NCBI RefSeq assembly: GCF_019448085.1
Contig: NZ_JAGFNZ010000007.1
Coordinates: 33,712-97,711 of the forward strand
Direction of reading: 5' to 3'
Length of the DNA stretch: 64,000 nt
Source of the DNA: Caproiciproducens faecalis
GTDB taxonomy: Bacteria > Bacillota > Clostridia > Oscillospirales > Acutalibacteraceae
Position 1 is the first letter of the stretch; the number at the start of each line of letters is the position of its first letter. This document shows positions 43,364-51,079 of the stretch, piece after piece. The translations under genes and the position numbers were made by a program. Under the pieces are notes generated by a model. That model was not told where the DNA came from. It made no database searches and saw only the letters and a list, made by a program, of their open reading frames with translations.

Positions 43364-44750
43364 TATGTCACCTGTAAAAACACCAATGCCCGAGCAGGAG
43401 CCCAATATTCGCAATAAAAACTTTGAAGAAGTTTCGCTTGGGTATACGGAAGAAATGGCAGTGGAAGAGGCCAAACGGTGCCTGAACTGCAAAACTAAGC
43501 CCTGTGTAAACGGATGCCCGGTCAGTGTCCGCATCCCTGAGTTTATCAGCTGTGTTGCTTCCGGCGACATGGAAAACGCTTACAAAATCATTAAGACCAC
43601 CAATTCCCTACCTGCTGTCTGCGGCAGAGTCTGTCCGCAGGAGTCCCAGTGTGAGCACAACTGTGTGCGCGGCATTAAGGGGGAACCTGTGGGTATCGGC
43701 CGTCTGGAGCGCTATGTGGCAGACTGGCACATGAAGCACGGCGGGGCGGAAACGTTTGATGTTAAACCGAACGGGCATAAGGTGGCCGTAATCGGAGCCG
43801 GGCCCGCGGGCCTTACCTGCGCCGGAGATCTGGCTGCAATGGGATACTCCGTTACCGTGTATGAAGCGCTGCATACCGCGGGCGGCGTACTGATGTATGG
43901 CATTCCGCAGTTCAGACTGCCGAAGGAAATTGTACAGAAAGAAATCGACGGCCTGAAGGCAAAAGGCGTTGACATTCAGACGGATATGGTCATGGGCAAG
44001 GTGTTGTCCGTGGACGAGCTGTTTGATATGGGTTACGAAGCCATATTTATCGGAACCGGCGCCGGGCTGCCCAGCTTTATGAATATTCCCGGTGAAGAAT
44101 TGGTCGGAACCTATTCTGCTAATGAATTCCTGACCAGAGTAAACCTGATGAAGGCGTATCTGGACGAATATGATACTCCTATTATTCGTCCGAAAAATGT
44201 CGCCGTTGTGGGCGGCGGCAATGTGGCGATGGACGCCGCGAGAACCGCCAAACGCCTGGGCGCGGAAAATGTCTATATTGTGTACCGCCGTGCCGAAGAG
44301 CAGATGCCCGCGCGAAAAGAAGAAATTCACCACGCGAAAGAAGAAGGCATCCTTTTCAATCTTTTGCGCAACCCCGTCGCTATTCACGGCGATGAAAACG
44401 GCAGAGTAAGATCCATTGAATGCATTGAAATGGAACTTGGCGAACCGGACGCATCCGGCAGACGTAAGCCTGTGCCGAAAGAGGGCTCTAATTTTGAAAT
44501 CCCGGTCGACTGTGTGGTCATGGCAATCGGCAACTCGCCGAACCCGCTGATCCGTTCCACGACAGAAGGGCTGGAAGCAAACAAGAAGGGCTGCATCGTG
44601 GTTGACGAAGCAACCATGGCTACTACCCGTGAGGGCGTTTACGCGGCAGGAGATGCCGTCAGCGGCGCCGCAACCGTTATCTTGGCAATGGGCGGCGGTA
44701 AAGAAGCCGCGCGTTCCATCGACCAATACATTCAGTCTAAAACAAAATAA
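43356..44750 (+). CDS. nfnB: NADH-dependent ferredoxin:NADP+ oxidoreductase subunit B (GltD-like)
   Basis: 464 residues from ATG 43356 (GGAGGGTG 6 bases upstream). The N-terminal ferredoxin-like domain has two cysteine sets, CLNCKTKPCVNGCP and CGRVCPQESQCEHNC, for [4Fe-4S] clusters. Two Rossmann folds follow: GAGPAGLTCAGDLAAMGY for FAD near residue 146 and GGGNVAMDAARTAKRLG for NADPH near 287. The C-terminal motif is VYAAGDAVSGAATVILAMGGGKEAA. It could be taken for a glutamate synthase small chain, but pairing with nfnA and the absence of gltB make Nfn the better call. Confidence 0.88.
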   Translation: MPNMSPVKTPMPEQEPNIRNKNFEEVSLGYTEEMAVEEAKRCLNCKTKPCVNGCPVSVRIPEFISCVASGDMENAYKIIKTTNSLPAVCGRVCPQESQCEHNCVRGIKGEPVGIGRLERYVADWHMKHGGAETFDVKPNGHKVAVIGAGPAGLTCAGDLAAMGYSVTVYEALHTAGGVLMYGIPQFRLPKEIVQKEIDGLKAKGVDIQTDMVMGKVLSVDELFDMGYEAIFIGTGAGLPSFMNIPGEELVGTYSANEFLTRVNLMKAYLDEYDTPIIRPKNVAVVGGGNVAMDAARTAKRLGAENVYIVYRRAEEQMPARKEEIHHAKEEGILFNLLRNPVAIHGDENGRVRSIECIEMELGEPDASGRRKPVPKEGSNFEIPVDCVVMAIGNSPNPLIRSTTEGLEANKKGCIVVDEATMATTREGVYAAGDAVSGAATVILAMGGGKEAARSIDQYIQSKTK

Positions 44751-44763
44751 AAACCACCTGACG

Positions 44764-44790
44764 AACCGCCGTATTTTACGGCGGTTTTTT
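44764..44790 (+). terminator. Rho-independent terminator after nfnB
   Basis: A 10-bp stem AACCGCCGTA/TACGGCGGTT (44764-44773, 44777-44786), 3-base loop, then TTTT. Confidence 0.9.
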
Positions 44791-44800
44791 CATGCTCAGG

Positions 44801-44829
44801 GCATCTTCCGCCGTTATCGGACATATTAT
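44801..44829 (+). promoter_or_regulatory. Candidate SigE-type sporulation promoter
   Basis: GCATCTT (44801-44807) matches six of seven positions of the mother-cell SigE -35 pattern. 14 bases later CATATTAT (44822-44829) resembles the SigE -10. It lies 33 bases upstream of a gene pair that corresponds in position and type to the SigE-dependent spoIVF operon. No good SigA promoter is visible in this gap. Confidence 0.4.
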
Positions 44830-44862
44830 TATTAGGATTATAATGATGCAGGAGGAATAACA

Positions 44863-45483
44863 ATGGATGATCGGTATGAAGATGAGCGGTATGACAAAGA
44901 GGACGATGACTATGAAGACGATGACGACGATTATGTAGAAGACCATTACGAAGATGTTTACAGCAGGGATTATAACAGAAATTATGAGAGAAATTATGGA
45001 AAAAAAGATGATGACAGACAGGATTCGAGAAGAAATAAAAAGGCAAAAATCATCAGCACTAGATTGCTGACAACGATCCAGATCACGGTTTGCTGTATCG
45101 TTCTTGCCATGGCGCTCTTTCTCAGAATCTTTGGCGGAAATGCGTATCAGGTAATCAAAAGCTGGTATTTTCAGAATATCAACAACTCCATTGTGCCAAC
45201 GGAGGATATCGACCATGTAAAGCACACCGTAGTGGAGATACTGCCGTCCGTAACAGACTTTTTTACGAAGCCGCGCTCTCAGGCTTCTCAGGTGGAAAGT
45301 GCCGCTTCTCAGCCTGGAGTAAACTCTCAGGCGAATGGAAATTCACAAACCGCCGCAAGTTCACAGGCAAGCCCCGAATCTCAAACAGGCACCGTTTCTC
45401 AGGCTGGGGTAAATTCAACGGTTACCTCTCAGCCTCCGCCTAATCAGCCGTCGGGGACACCTTCTCAGCAGGTGAACAGCTGA
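44863..45483 (+). CDS. Single-pass membrane protein, SpoIVFA-like position but without a LytM domain
   Basis: 206 residues. Residues 1-60 are very acidic and Tyr-rich (DDDYEDDDDDYVEDHYEDVY). One transmembrane helix lies at about 66-88. A short conserved-looking outer segment (GGNAYQVIKSWYFQNINNSI and a following helix to about 135) leads into a Ser/Gln/Ala/Pro-rich tail built of SQ-containing repeats. It overlaps the next gene, a SpoIVFB-like protease, by one base. In Bacillus and many clostridia that slot holds SpoIVFA, a membrane protein with a C-terminal LytM (M23-like) domain. Here the tail replaces that domain. AGGAGG precedes the ATG. Confidence 0.7.
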   Translation: MDDRYEDERYDKEDDDYEDDDDDYVEDHYEDVYSRDYNRNYERNYGKKDDDRQDSRRNKKAKIISTRLLTTIQITVCCIVLAMALFLRIFGGNAYQVIKSWYFQNINNSIVPTEDIDHVKHTVVEILPSVTDFFTKPRSQASQVESAASQPGVNSQANGNSQTAASSQASPESQTGTVSQAGVNSTVTSQPPPNQPSGTPSQQVNS

Positions 45484-46082
45484 TGTCATTTTCCATTAAA
45501 AACTGCCGTGTGACCGTGAATTTTTTATTTGTGGCCGTACTGGCGGTTTTTTTCTTGTTTGACAGGAGCGGTATGGCTATTCTGGGCGTCACGTCGGCAA
45601 GCATACATGAGCTTGGGCATTTGGCGGTCATGGTTGCGTTTGGAGCGGTACCGTCACAGATCCGCTTTACCCCGTTCGGGATTGATATGATTAAATCTGC
45701 CGGAATCAACCGCTCTTACTGGCAGGACGCGATCATTTCGGTGGCTGGGCCGGGAACCAACCTAGCTGCCGCACTGATCTGTACCCTCGCTGATGAACGT
45801 TATTTTCATTTTTTTATCCTTGCCAACCTAGTACTGGCAGGGTTTAATTTGCTGCCTGTGGAGCCGCTGGACGGGGGGCAGGCACTTTATTCCATCCTTT
45901 GTATCCGGATGAATTCCACTTCGGCGGCCAGAGTGGTGTCTATTACGTCATTTGCTGTTTTGACGCCGCTGGCTGTGGTCGGATTTCTTTTCCTGTTCCG
46001 CGCCAACGGTAATTTTTATTTGTTTACGGTATGCGTTTATTTAATTTTTCTGCTTCTCCTCAAGAACGGAAGATATTATTGA
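45483..46082 (+). CDS. SpoIVFB-like M50 intramembrane metalloprotease
   Basis: 199-residue polytopic zinc protease. HELGH (near residue 43) sits in the second membrane segment and the distal aspartate ligand is in NLLPVEPLDGGQ near 122. There are about six hydrophobic helices and no PDZ or CBS domain. This small size and layout fits SpoIVFB, which cleaves pro-SigK in the mother cell. The start overlaps the preceding membrane protein by one base, as with spoIVFA-spoIVFB. A SigE-type promoter candidate upstream agrees. Orthology rather than general M50 membership is inferred from context. Confidence 0.78.
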   Translation: MSFSIKNCRVTVNFLFVAVLAVFFLFDRSGMAILGVTSASIHELGHLAVMVAFGAVPSQIRFTPFGIDMIKSAGINRSYWQDAIISVAGPGTNLAAALICTLADERYFHFFILANLVLAGFNLLPVEPLDGGQALYSILCIRMNSTSAARVVSITSFAVLTPLAVVGFLFLFRANGNFYLFTVCVYLIFLLLLKNGRYY

Positions 46083-46142
46083 TTTGCATTATCCGCGTCC
46101 GGGCAGTATAATAATAAAACATATATTGTGCGGAGGATACGA

Positions 46143-47999
46143 ATGGTCAATAAAAAGATAGAAAAACTGCTTGCAAACGTGCAAAAACCGGGGAGATACG
46201 TCGGCGGTGAGCTCAACTGCGTGATGAAACACGCGGATGAGGTCGATGTTCGTTTTGCATTTTGTTTTCCCGATATATACGAAGTGGGTATGTCACATCT
46301 GGGATTGAAAATTTTGTACAGTCAGCTGAACACGGTACCCTATGTCTGGTGTGAGCGTGTATTTGCCCCTTGGGTGGATATGGAGGAGGAAATGCGCAAA
46401 AACGGCGTACCTCTTTATGCACTGGAAAGCGGGGACAGTGTCTGTGACTTTGACATTATTGGATTTACTCTTCAGTACGAGCTCAGCTATACGAATATAT
46501 TGAATATGCTGGATCTGGCCGGGGTACCGCTGAAGGCCAGCGACCGGCATTCCCTGTCCCAGCTTGTGGTGGCCGGCGGCCCCTGTGCCTGCAATCCGGA
46601 GCCTCTGGCGGACTTTTTTGATCTGTTTTTTATTGGAGAAGGGGAAGAGGTAGACCTGGAAGTGGTCGCTCTCTACCGGGAATATAAAAAACAGAATCGC
46701 TCCAAAGAGGAATTTTTGATTGCGGCTTCACGGATAGAGGGGGTCTATGTGCCTTCCTTGTATGATGTTTCCTACAATGAAGATCATACGGTTAAGTCGA
46801 TTGTACCGAAGGCGGGAGCGCCCATGCCGGTACAAAAACGCATTATGATGGATGTGGACAAGTCCTACTTTCCTGATAAATTTGTGGTTCCCTACATTGA
46901 AATTGTTCACGACAGAACAGTGGCGGAAGTCCTGCGCGGCTGTATCCGCGGCTGCCGTTTTTGTCAGGCGGGCTTTTTATACCGCCCGTTCCGTGAAAAA
47001 TCCGTGGACGTTATTGACCGGCAGTGCCATGACCTTTGCGACAATACGGGCTATGACGAAATTTCACTGTCTTCCCTGAGTACGAGCGACCACTCCAAGC
47101 TGAATGAACTGATCGACCAACTTCACACCTGGACAGAAAAGGAGAATACGGGGATTTCCCTCCCTTCTCTGCGGGTCGATAATTTTTCACCGGAACTGAT
47201 GTCAAAAATCAAATCCGTTCGCCGCAGTGGTCTTACCTTCGCGCCGGAAGCGGGTACTCAGCGTCTGAGAGATGTTATCAATAAAAATGTCACGGAAGAA
47301 GAACTGATGAAAACCGTCAACACTGCGTTTAAGGGCGGCTGGACAACCATCAAGCTGTATTTTATGATCGGACTTCCTACGGAAACTTTGGACGACGTTG
47401 CGGGAATCGCGGAGCTGGGACAGAAGGTAGTGGATGCCTTTTACGAAAATCCAGACAAACCAAAAGGGAAAAGCGTAAAAGTTACTGTCAGTGCATCCTC
47501 CTTTGTTCCCAAACCGTTTACTCCTTTTCAGTGGGAACCGCAGGATACTATGGAAATGCTTCGTAAAAAGCAGCGGCATCTGGTCGGCTCGGTCAAAACC
47601 AGAAAGGTGGAGCCGAACTGGCACGAAGCGGATACCAGCTTATTGGAAGCCGTTTTTGCCCGCGGCGACCGGCGTTTGTGTGACGTCCTGTTGGAAGCGT
47701 TTCAAAGCGGGTGCAAAATGGACGGCTGGCAGAATTTCTTCTCTTTTTCAAAATGGATGGAAATTTTCAAGAAGTGCGGTATCGACCCGGCTTTTTATGC
47801 CAACCGCAGGAGAAGCTTCGACGAAGTGCTGCCGTGGGATCACCTTGATTACGGAATCCAAAAATCATTTCTGATAGAGGAATGCAAAAAAGCCTACTCA
47901 AACGCAACCACCCCCAACTGCCGGGAACAGTGTTCTTCCTGTGGCGCGGCTTGCTTCAAAGGAGGAATCTGTTATGAAAAACGTCAGAGTATGGTTTAA
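46143..47999 (+). CDS. TIGR03960-type B12-binding/radical SAM protein
   Basis: 618-residue protein from ATG 46143 (CGGAGGAT upstream). The N-terminal B12-binding-like region (about 30-190) has FCFPDIYEVGMSHLGLKIL and LVVAGGPCACNPEPLADFFD. The radical-SAM core has CIRGCRFCQAGFLYRP (CxxxCxxC near residue 265). It ends with Cys-rich CREQCSSCGAACFKGGICY. The family is always followed by a DUF2344/TIGR03936 protein, as here (overlapping genes), often upstream of RNase G and rplU. The substrate is unproven; an RNA or tRNA modification role is only suggested by that genomic habit. Confidence 0.9.
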   Translation: MVNKKIEKLLANVQKPGRYVGGELNCVMKHADEVDVRFAFCFPDIYEVGMSHLGLKILYSQLNTVPYVWCERVFAPWVDMEEEMRKNGVPLYALESGDSVCDFDIIGFTLQYELSYTNILNMLDLAGVPLKASDRHSLSQLVVAGGPCACNPEPLADFFDLFFIGEGEEVDLEVVALYREYKKQNRSKEEFLIAASRIEGVYVPSLYDVSYNEDHTVKSIVPKAGAPMPVQKRIMMDVDKSYFPDKFVVPYIEIVHDRTVAEVLRGCIRGCRFCQAGFLYRPFREKSVDVIDRQCHDLCDNTGYDEISLSSLSTSDHSKLNELIDQLHTWTEKENTGISLPSLRVDNFSPELMSKIKSVRRSGLTFAPEAGTQRLRDVINKNVTEEELMKTVNTAFKGGWTTIKLYFMIGLPTETLDDVAGIAELGQKVVDAFYENPDKPKGKSVKVTVSASSFVPKPFTPFQWEPQDTMEMLRKKQRHLVGSVKTRKVEPNWHEADTSLLEAVFARGDRRLCDVLLEAFQSGCKMDGWQNFFSFSKWMEIFKKCGIDPAFYANRRRSFDEVLPWDHLDYGIQKSFLIEECKKAYSNATTPNCREQCSSCGAACFKGGICYEKRQSMV

Positions 48000-48633
48000 G
48001 AAAATCGGTACGGCAAGGTACATCTCGCATCTCGATTTGAACCGATGTATGCTGCGTGCGGTACACAAGGCGAAAATTCCGTTGTGGTATACTCAGGGAT
48101 ATAATCCCCATGCATTCATTACTTTTGCACTTCCGCTTTCGCTCGGTATCGGGGGAGAACGGGAAAGTATGGATATCAAACTAAATGACGACGAAATAAC
48201 GCGTGAAGAATTAATTGCAAAGCTGAATGCCGCTTTGCCGGATGATATCCCTGTGTTTGACGCAACCGAGCCGGTGATGAAGCCGGGACAGATCGCGTAC
48301 GCCTCTTATCTGATGAATCTGGAAACGAAGGAACAGAATCCGGAAGAAACAGCCGCCGCTATCAGGGAATTGTTCAGCAGGGAAACGGTGATGGTCCCCA
48401 AGCACACCAAAAACGGGATGATTGATCTGGATCTGAAGCCCTACCTGAATCTCACGGAAGTGGTGCCGAAAGAGGATGGGGTGGAAATCAGCACGGTGCT
48501 CCCAGCAGGAAGCAACATGAATGTGAACCCTGCGCTTTTATGCGACGCAATAAAAAAATATCTTCAAATGGACTTATACAGCGATATACAGAGAATTGAT
48601 CTTTACAACGCAGATTTTAAAATATTTGAATAA
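47974..48633 (+). CDS. TIGR03936/DUF2344 radical-SAM-linked protein
   Basis: 219 residues from ATG 47974 (AAAGGAGG upstream, inside the previous gene). Conserved N-terminal VRVWFKKIGTARYISHLDLNRCMLRAV and YTQGYNPHAFITFALPLSLGIGGE define the DUF2344 family, which always accompanies the TIGR03960 radical-SAM protein, either as a separate gene (here) or fused. It has no catalytic motif of its own that I can name and is probably a partner subunit. It is followed by the rplS promoter rather than by the rng-rplU genes seen in many Firmicutes. Confidence 0.88.
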   Translation: MKNVRVWFKKIGTARYISHLDLNRCMLRAVHKAKIPLWYTQGYNPHAFITFALPLSLGIGGERESMDIKLNDDEITREELIAKLNAALPDDIPVFDATEPVMKPGQIAYASYLMNLETKEQNPEETAAAIRELFSRETVMVPKHTKNGMIDLDLKPYLNLTEVVPKEDGVEISTVLPAGSNMNVNPALLCDAIKKYLQMDLYSDIQRIDLYNADFKIFE

Positions 48634-48647
48634 AATGAAAATAATGA

Positions 48648-48676
48648 TTGCACCTTTTTACTTATTATGGTATGAT
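48648..48676 (+). promoter_or_regulatory. Promoter of rplS
   Basis: TTGCAC (48648-48653), 17-base spacer, TATGAT (48671-48676). It leaves a leader of about 120 bases before the rplS start. Confidence 0.75.
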
Positions 48677-48683
48677 ATATAGG

Positions 48684-48802
48684 CATTTGGAATCCGCTAA
48701 TTTATTTTGGTGGGGTTTAATGCCCGGTTGTACCGCGACATTGAAGCGGACAGTCCTCTGCCACTGCGGCATGAATGTCTGAATTTTAAGGAGGAAATAT
48801 CC
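48684..48802 (+). ncRNA. Structured rplS leader (ribosomal protein L19 leader candidate)
   Basis: The about 120-base untranslated leader contains complementary segments: GACATT (about 48738) with AATGTC (about 48773), enclosing GC-rich arms such as GCGG/CCGC and AATGCC/GGCATG. Autoregulatory L19 leader RNAs upstream of rplS are known in Firmicutes. I cannot run a covariance model, so membership of that family is inferred. The frame running through it has no ribosome binding site and is not a gene. Confidence 0.5.
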
Positions 48803-49147
48803 ATGGATGCATTAAAACTGATTGCGCAAGATTCCGTAAAAACAGAAGTCCCTGTATTTGAAGTTGGCGACACCGTAAGGGTCAACGTAAATATCAGAGA
48901 AGGCGAAAGAGAAAGAATTCAGGTTTTCGAGGGTACCGTTACTGCCCGTAAAGGCAGCGGCATTTCCGAAACTTTCACCGTCAGACGTCTTTCCTATGGC
49001 GTAGGCGTTGAAAGAGTTTTCCCGATTCACTCACCCAACGTAAAGAGTGTTGAAATCGTCCGTAAGGGCCGTGTACGCAGAGCAAAGCTCTACTATCTGC
49101 GTGACAGAGTCGGTAAGGCTGCCAAGGTTAAGGAACAGCTCAGATAA
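48803..49147 (+). CDS. rplS: 50S ribosomal protein L19
   Basis: 114-residue L19 at the 30S-50S interface. ATG 48803 follows AAGGAGG. Core motifs: [47 protein letters not shown] and [20 protein letters not shown]. The trmD-rimM genes that precede rplS in many bacteria are absent here. It has its own promoter and leader and is followed by a terminator before the signal peptidase genes. Confidence 0.97.
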   Translation: MDALKLIAQDSVKTEVPVFEVGDTVRVNVNIREGERERIQVFEGTVTARKGSGISETFTVRRLSYGVGVERVFPIHSPNVKSVEIVRKGRVRRAKLYYLRDRVGKAAKVKEQLR

Positions 49148-49165
49148 GGAATCAGATAGCGATTG

Positions 49166-49193
49166 AAAGGGACATGTAGGTGTCCCTTTTTTG
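49166..49193 (+). terminator. Rho-independent terminator after rplS
   Basis: AAAGGGACA/TGTCCCTTT stem (49166-49174, 49181-49189), 6-base loop, T-run continuing to 49192. Confidence 0.88.
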
Positions 49194-49232
49194 CTATTGT
49201 AATATTTCAGGTTCAGAAGAGGTGACAGCTCC

Positions 49233-49811
49233 TTGAAAATTTGTCCTCCGGCGGAATTGCCTGATGGCGGCAAAGCGACTAACCGTGTAGTTTTAAGCTG
49301 TTATGAGTGGATGGAAGCGCTGATTCCGGCGCTGCTTGTGATTCTGGCGGTATTCGTCTTCTTTTTTCGGATTATTACAGTCAACGGATCTTCCATGCAG
49401 CCCAATTTTATGGACAGCTACAAGGTGCTGATGTCCTGTACCGACCGGAAATTCTCACTGGGCGACGTGGTAGTGGTTGACGCGCGTGGCACCTCACTTC
49501 ATGAACTGATTATCAAAAGGGTCATTGCAACGGAAGGTCAGACGGTGGATATTGATTTTCATACGGGAACGGTTTCTGTCAACGGCGTTGCGCTGGATGA
49601 ATCCGCTTACATAAAGAACGGCATTACCAAAAATCAATACGATCTCAGTTTCCCGCAGACTGTCCCAAAGGGACGTGTGTTTCTGCTGGGAGATAACCGA
49701 AAATTCTCCGATGACAGCCGTTCCAGCGATGTCGGTATGGTCGACAAACGCTATATTATCGGAAAAGTCAAAACAATTCTCATACCTTACGAAAAATTCG
49801 GAACCCTATGA
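49233..49811 (+). CDS. lepB: Signal peptidase I, tandem copy 1
   Basis: 192-residue single-pass type I signal peptidase (TTG start, GAGGTG 8 bases upstream). A membrane anchor at about residues 29-47 (ALIPALLVILAVFVFFFRI) precedes the nucleophile Ser54 in NGSSMQPN and the general base Lys95 in IIKRVIATEGQ. The C-terminal box is LGDNRKFSDDSRSSDVGMV. All catalytic boxes are intact. It is the first of three adjacent paralogues. Its last four bases (ATGA) overlap the earliest possible start of copy 2. Confidence 0.93.
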   Translation: MKICPPAELPDGGKATNRVVLSCYEWMEALIPALLVILAVFVFFFRIITVNGSSMQPNFMDSYKVLMSCTDRKFSLGDVVVVDARGTSLHELIIKRVIATEGQTVDIDFHTGTVSVNGVALDESAYIKNGITKNQYDLSFPQTVPKGRVFLLGDNRKFSDDSRSSDVGMVDKRYIIGKVKTILIPYEKFGTL

Positions 49812-49843
49812 ACAAAGTTATTGAAAAAGGAGTTGTATTACTC

Positions 49844-50434
49844 TTGGATCCAAATGAAATTCAGACGGAAAGGGAGCCCGCTTCCTCAAAAACAGAAAAA
49901 AACAGCATAGCCAGCGCCTGCTTTGAGTGGATGGAAGCGCTGATCCCGGCGCTGATTGTTATCATGATTTTTTTCACCTTCGTATTCAGAGTAAATATCG
50001 TTGTAAACGGGCCCTCTATGGAGCCTAATTTAATGGACGGATATAAATTGTTTACTACCTGCGTTGAACCAACATTTACCCGGGGGGATATTGTTGTGAT
50101 CGACGCCAAAGGAACTTCTTTGGACAGACGCATCGTAAAAAGAGTCATCGCTACGGAAGGCCAGACGGTGGATATTGATTTTCATACCGGCATTGTTTCC
50201 GTGGACGGCATGGAACTTGACGAGTCCGCTTATATTGAAAACGGTATTACCAAAGATGAGTACGACGTACCTTTTCCGCAGAAAGTTCCCGCCGGCCATG
50301 TTTTTGTTTTGGGGGACAACCGCACGGTTTCCGAAGACAGCCGTTTCAGTGAGGTCGGCATGATCGATCAGCGCTACGTTATTGGCAAAGTAAAATTCAT
50401 CATTGTGCCATTCGAGAAATTCGGTCAATTATAA
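49844..50434 (+). CDS. lepB: Signal peptidase I, tandem copy 2
   Basis: Second paralogue, 196 residues if started at TTG 49844. I prefer it to ATG 49808 because GGAGTTG lies just upstream, as in copy 3, and the reading then begins MDPNEIQTE in line with the sibling. ATG 49808 (208 aa, ATGA overlap) is the alternative. The anchor helix (ALIPALIVIMIFFTFVF), catalytic Ser in NGPSMEPN, Lys in IVKRVIATEGQ and LGDNRTVSEDSRFSEVGM are all intact. It is more similar to copy 1 than to copy 3 over DIDFHTGxVSV, so it is probably a recent duplicate. Confidence 0.92.
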   Translation: MDPNEIQTEREPASSKTEKNSIASACFEWMEALIPALIVIMIFFTFVFRVNIVVNGPSMEPNLMDGYKLFTTCVEPTFTRGDIVVIDAKGTSLDRRIVKRVIATEGQTVDIDFHTGIVSVDGMELDESAYIENGITKDEYDVPFPQKVPAGHVFVLGDNRTVSEDSRFSEVGMIDQRYVIGKVKFIIVPFEKFGQL

Positions 50435-50470
50435 GGCGGTGCCTTTTGATATAAAGGAGTTGTTCCTCCA

Positions 50471-51052
50471 TTGGATCACGAAAACAGCGTATCCGAGCAG
50501 GAAGTCCTTTCTGCTAAAAAAAGAAGTTTTGTCATCAACAGTTATGAGTGGATAGAAGCGCTTATTTTTTCCCTAATCTCCGTTATCATCATTTTTATGT
50601 TTTTATTCAGGGTGGTAAATGTGAGCGGACCTTCCATGCTTCCGACTCTGCGGTCCAATGACCGGGTGGTGCTGTCCAGCTTTTTCTACAAGCCTCGTCC
50701 CGGTGACGTTGTCGTCATTACCCATACGATAAAATTGCAGGAACCGATTATCAAAAGAGTAATCGCGCTGGAAAATCAAGTGGTAGACATTGATTACAAA
50801 ACAGGTACCGTATTCGTGGATGGCGTAGCGTTGGATGAATCCGCTTACATTCAGAACGGGATTACAACGCAGCCTTCGGATTTTACCTACCCGCTCAAAG
50901 TTCCCGCCGGACATGTTTTCGTTCTTGGAGACAACCGTTCCGTATCCAATGACAGCCGGTTTTCCGATGTGGGAATGGTGGATGCGAGATATATTTTGGG
51001 AAAAGCAGAATTGATTGTTTTTCCGTTTAACAGATTTGGGAAAATAAAATAA
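50471..51052 (+). CDS. lepB: Signal peptidase I, tandem copy 3
   Basis: Third paralogue, 193 residues, TTG start after AAGGAGTTG. Anchor helix about 30-48 (LIFSLISVIIIFMFLFRV), Ser55 in SGPSMLPTL, Lys95 in IIKRVIALENQ, and C-terminal box LGDNRSVSNDSRFSDVGMV. It is the most divergent of the three around the substrate-binding strand (RSNDRVVLSSFFYKPRPGDV), closer to typical Firmicute SipS. It is followed by rbgA, the usual rplS-lepB-rbgA-rnhB order, so this copy may be the ancestral one (inference). Confidence 0.93.
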   Translation: MDHENSVSEQEVLSAKKRSFVINSYEWIEALIFSLISVIIIFMFLFRVVNVSGPSMLPTLRSNDRVVLSSFFYKPRPGDVVVITHTIKLQEPIIKRVIALENQVVDIDYKTGTVFVDGVALDESAYIQNGITTQPSDFTYPLKVPAGHVFVLGDNRSVSNDSRFSDVGMVDARYILGKAELIVFPFNRFGKIK

Positions 51053-51079
51053 CATTGAAGATATAGGACGAATGAAAAA

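Noticed and set aside
43608..44726. Long open frame (372 codons) antisense to nfnB
   Set aside because: Shadow of a highly conserved flavoprotein; His/Arg-rich, no start signal, no family resemblance.
48707..48802. In-frame extension of rplS to an upstream ATG (32 extra residues)
   Set aside because: L19 has a fixed N-terminus at 48803 with AAGGAGG directly upstream; the extension is the structured leader.
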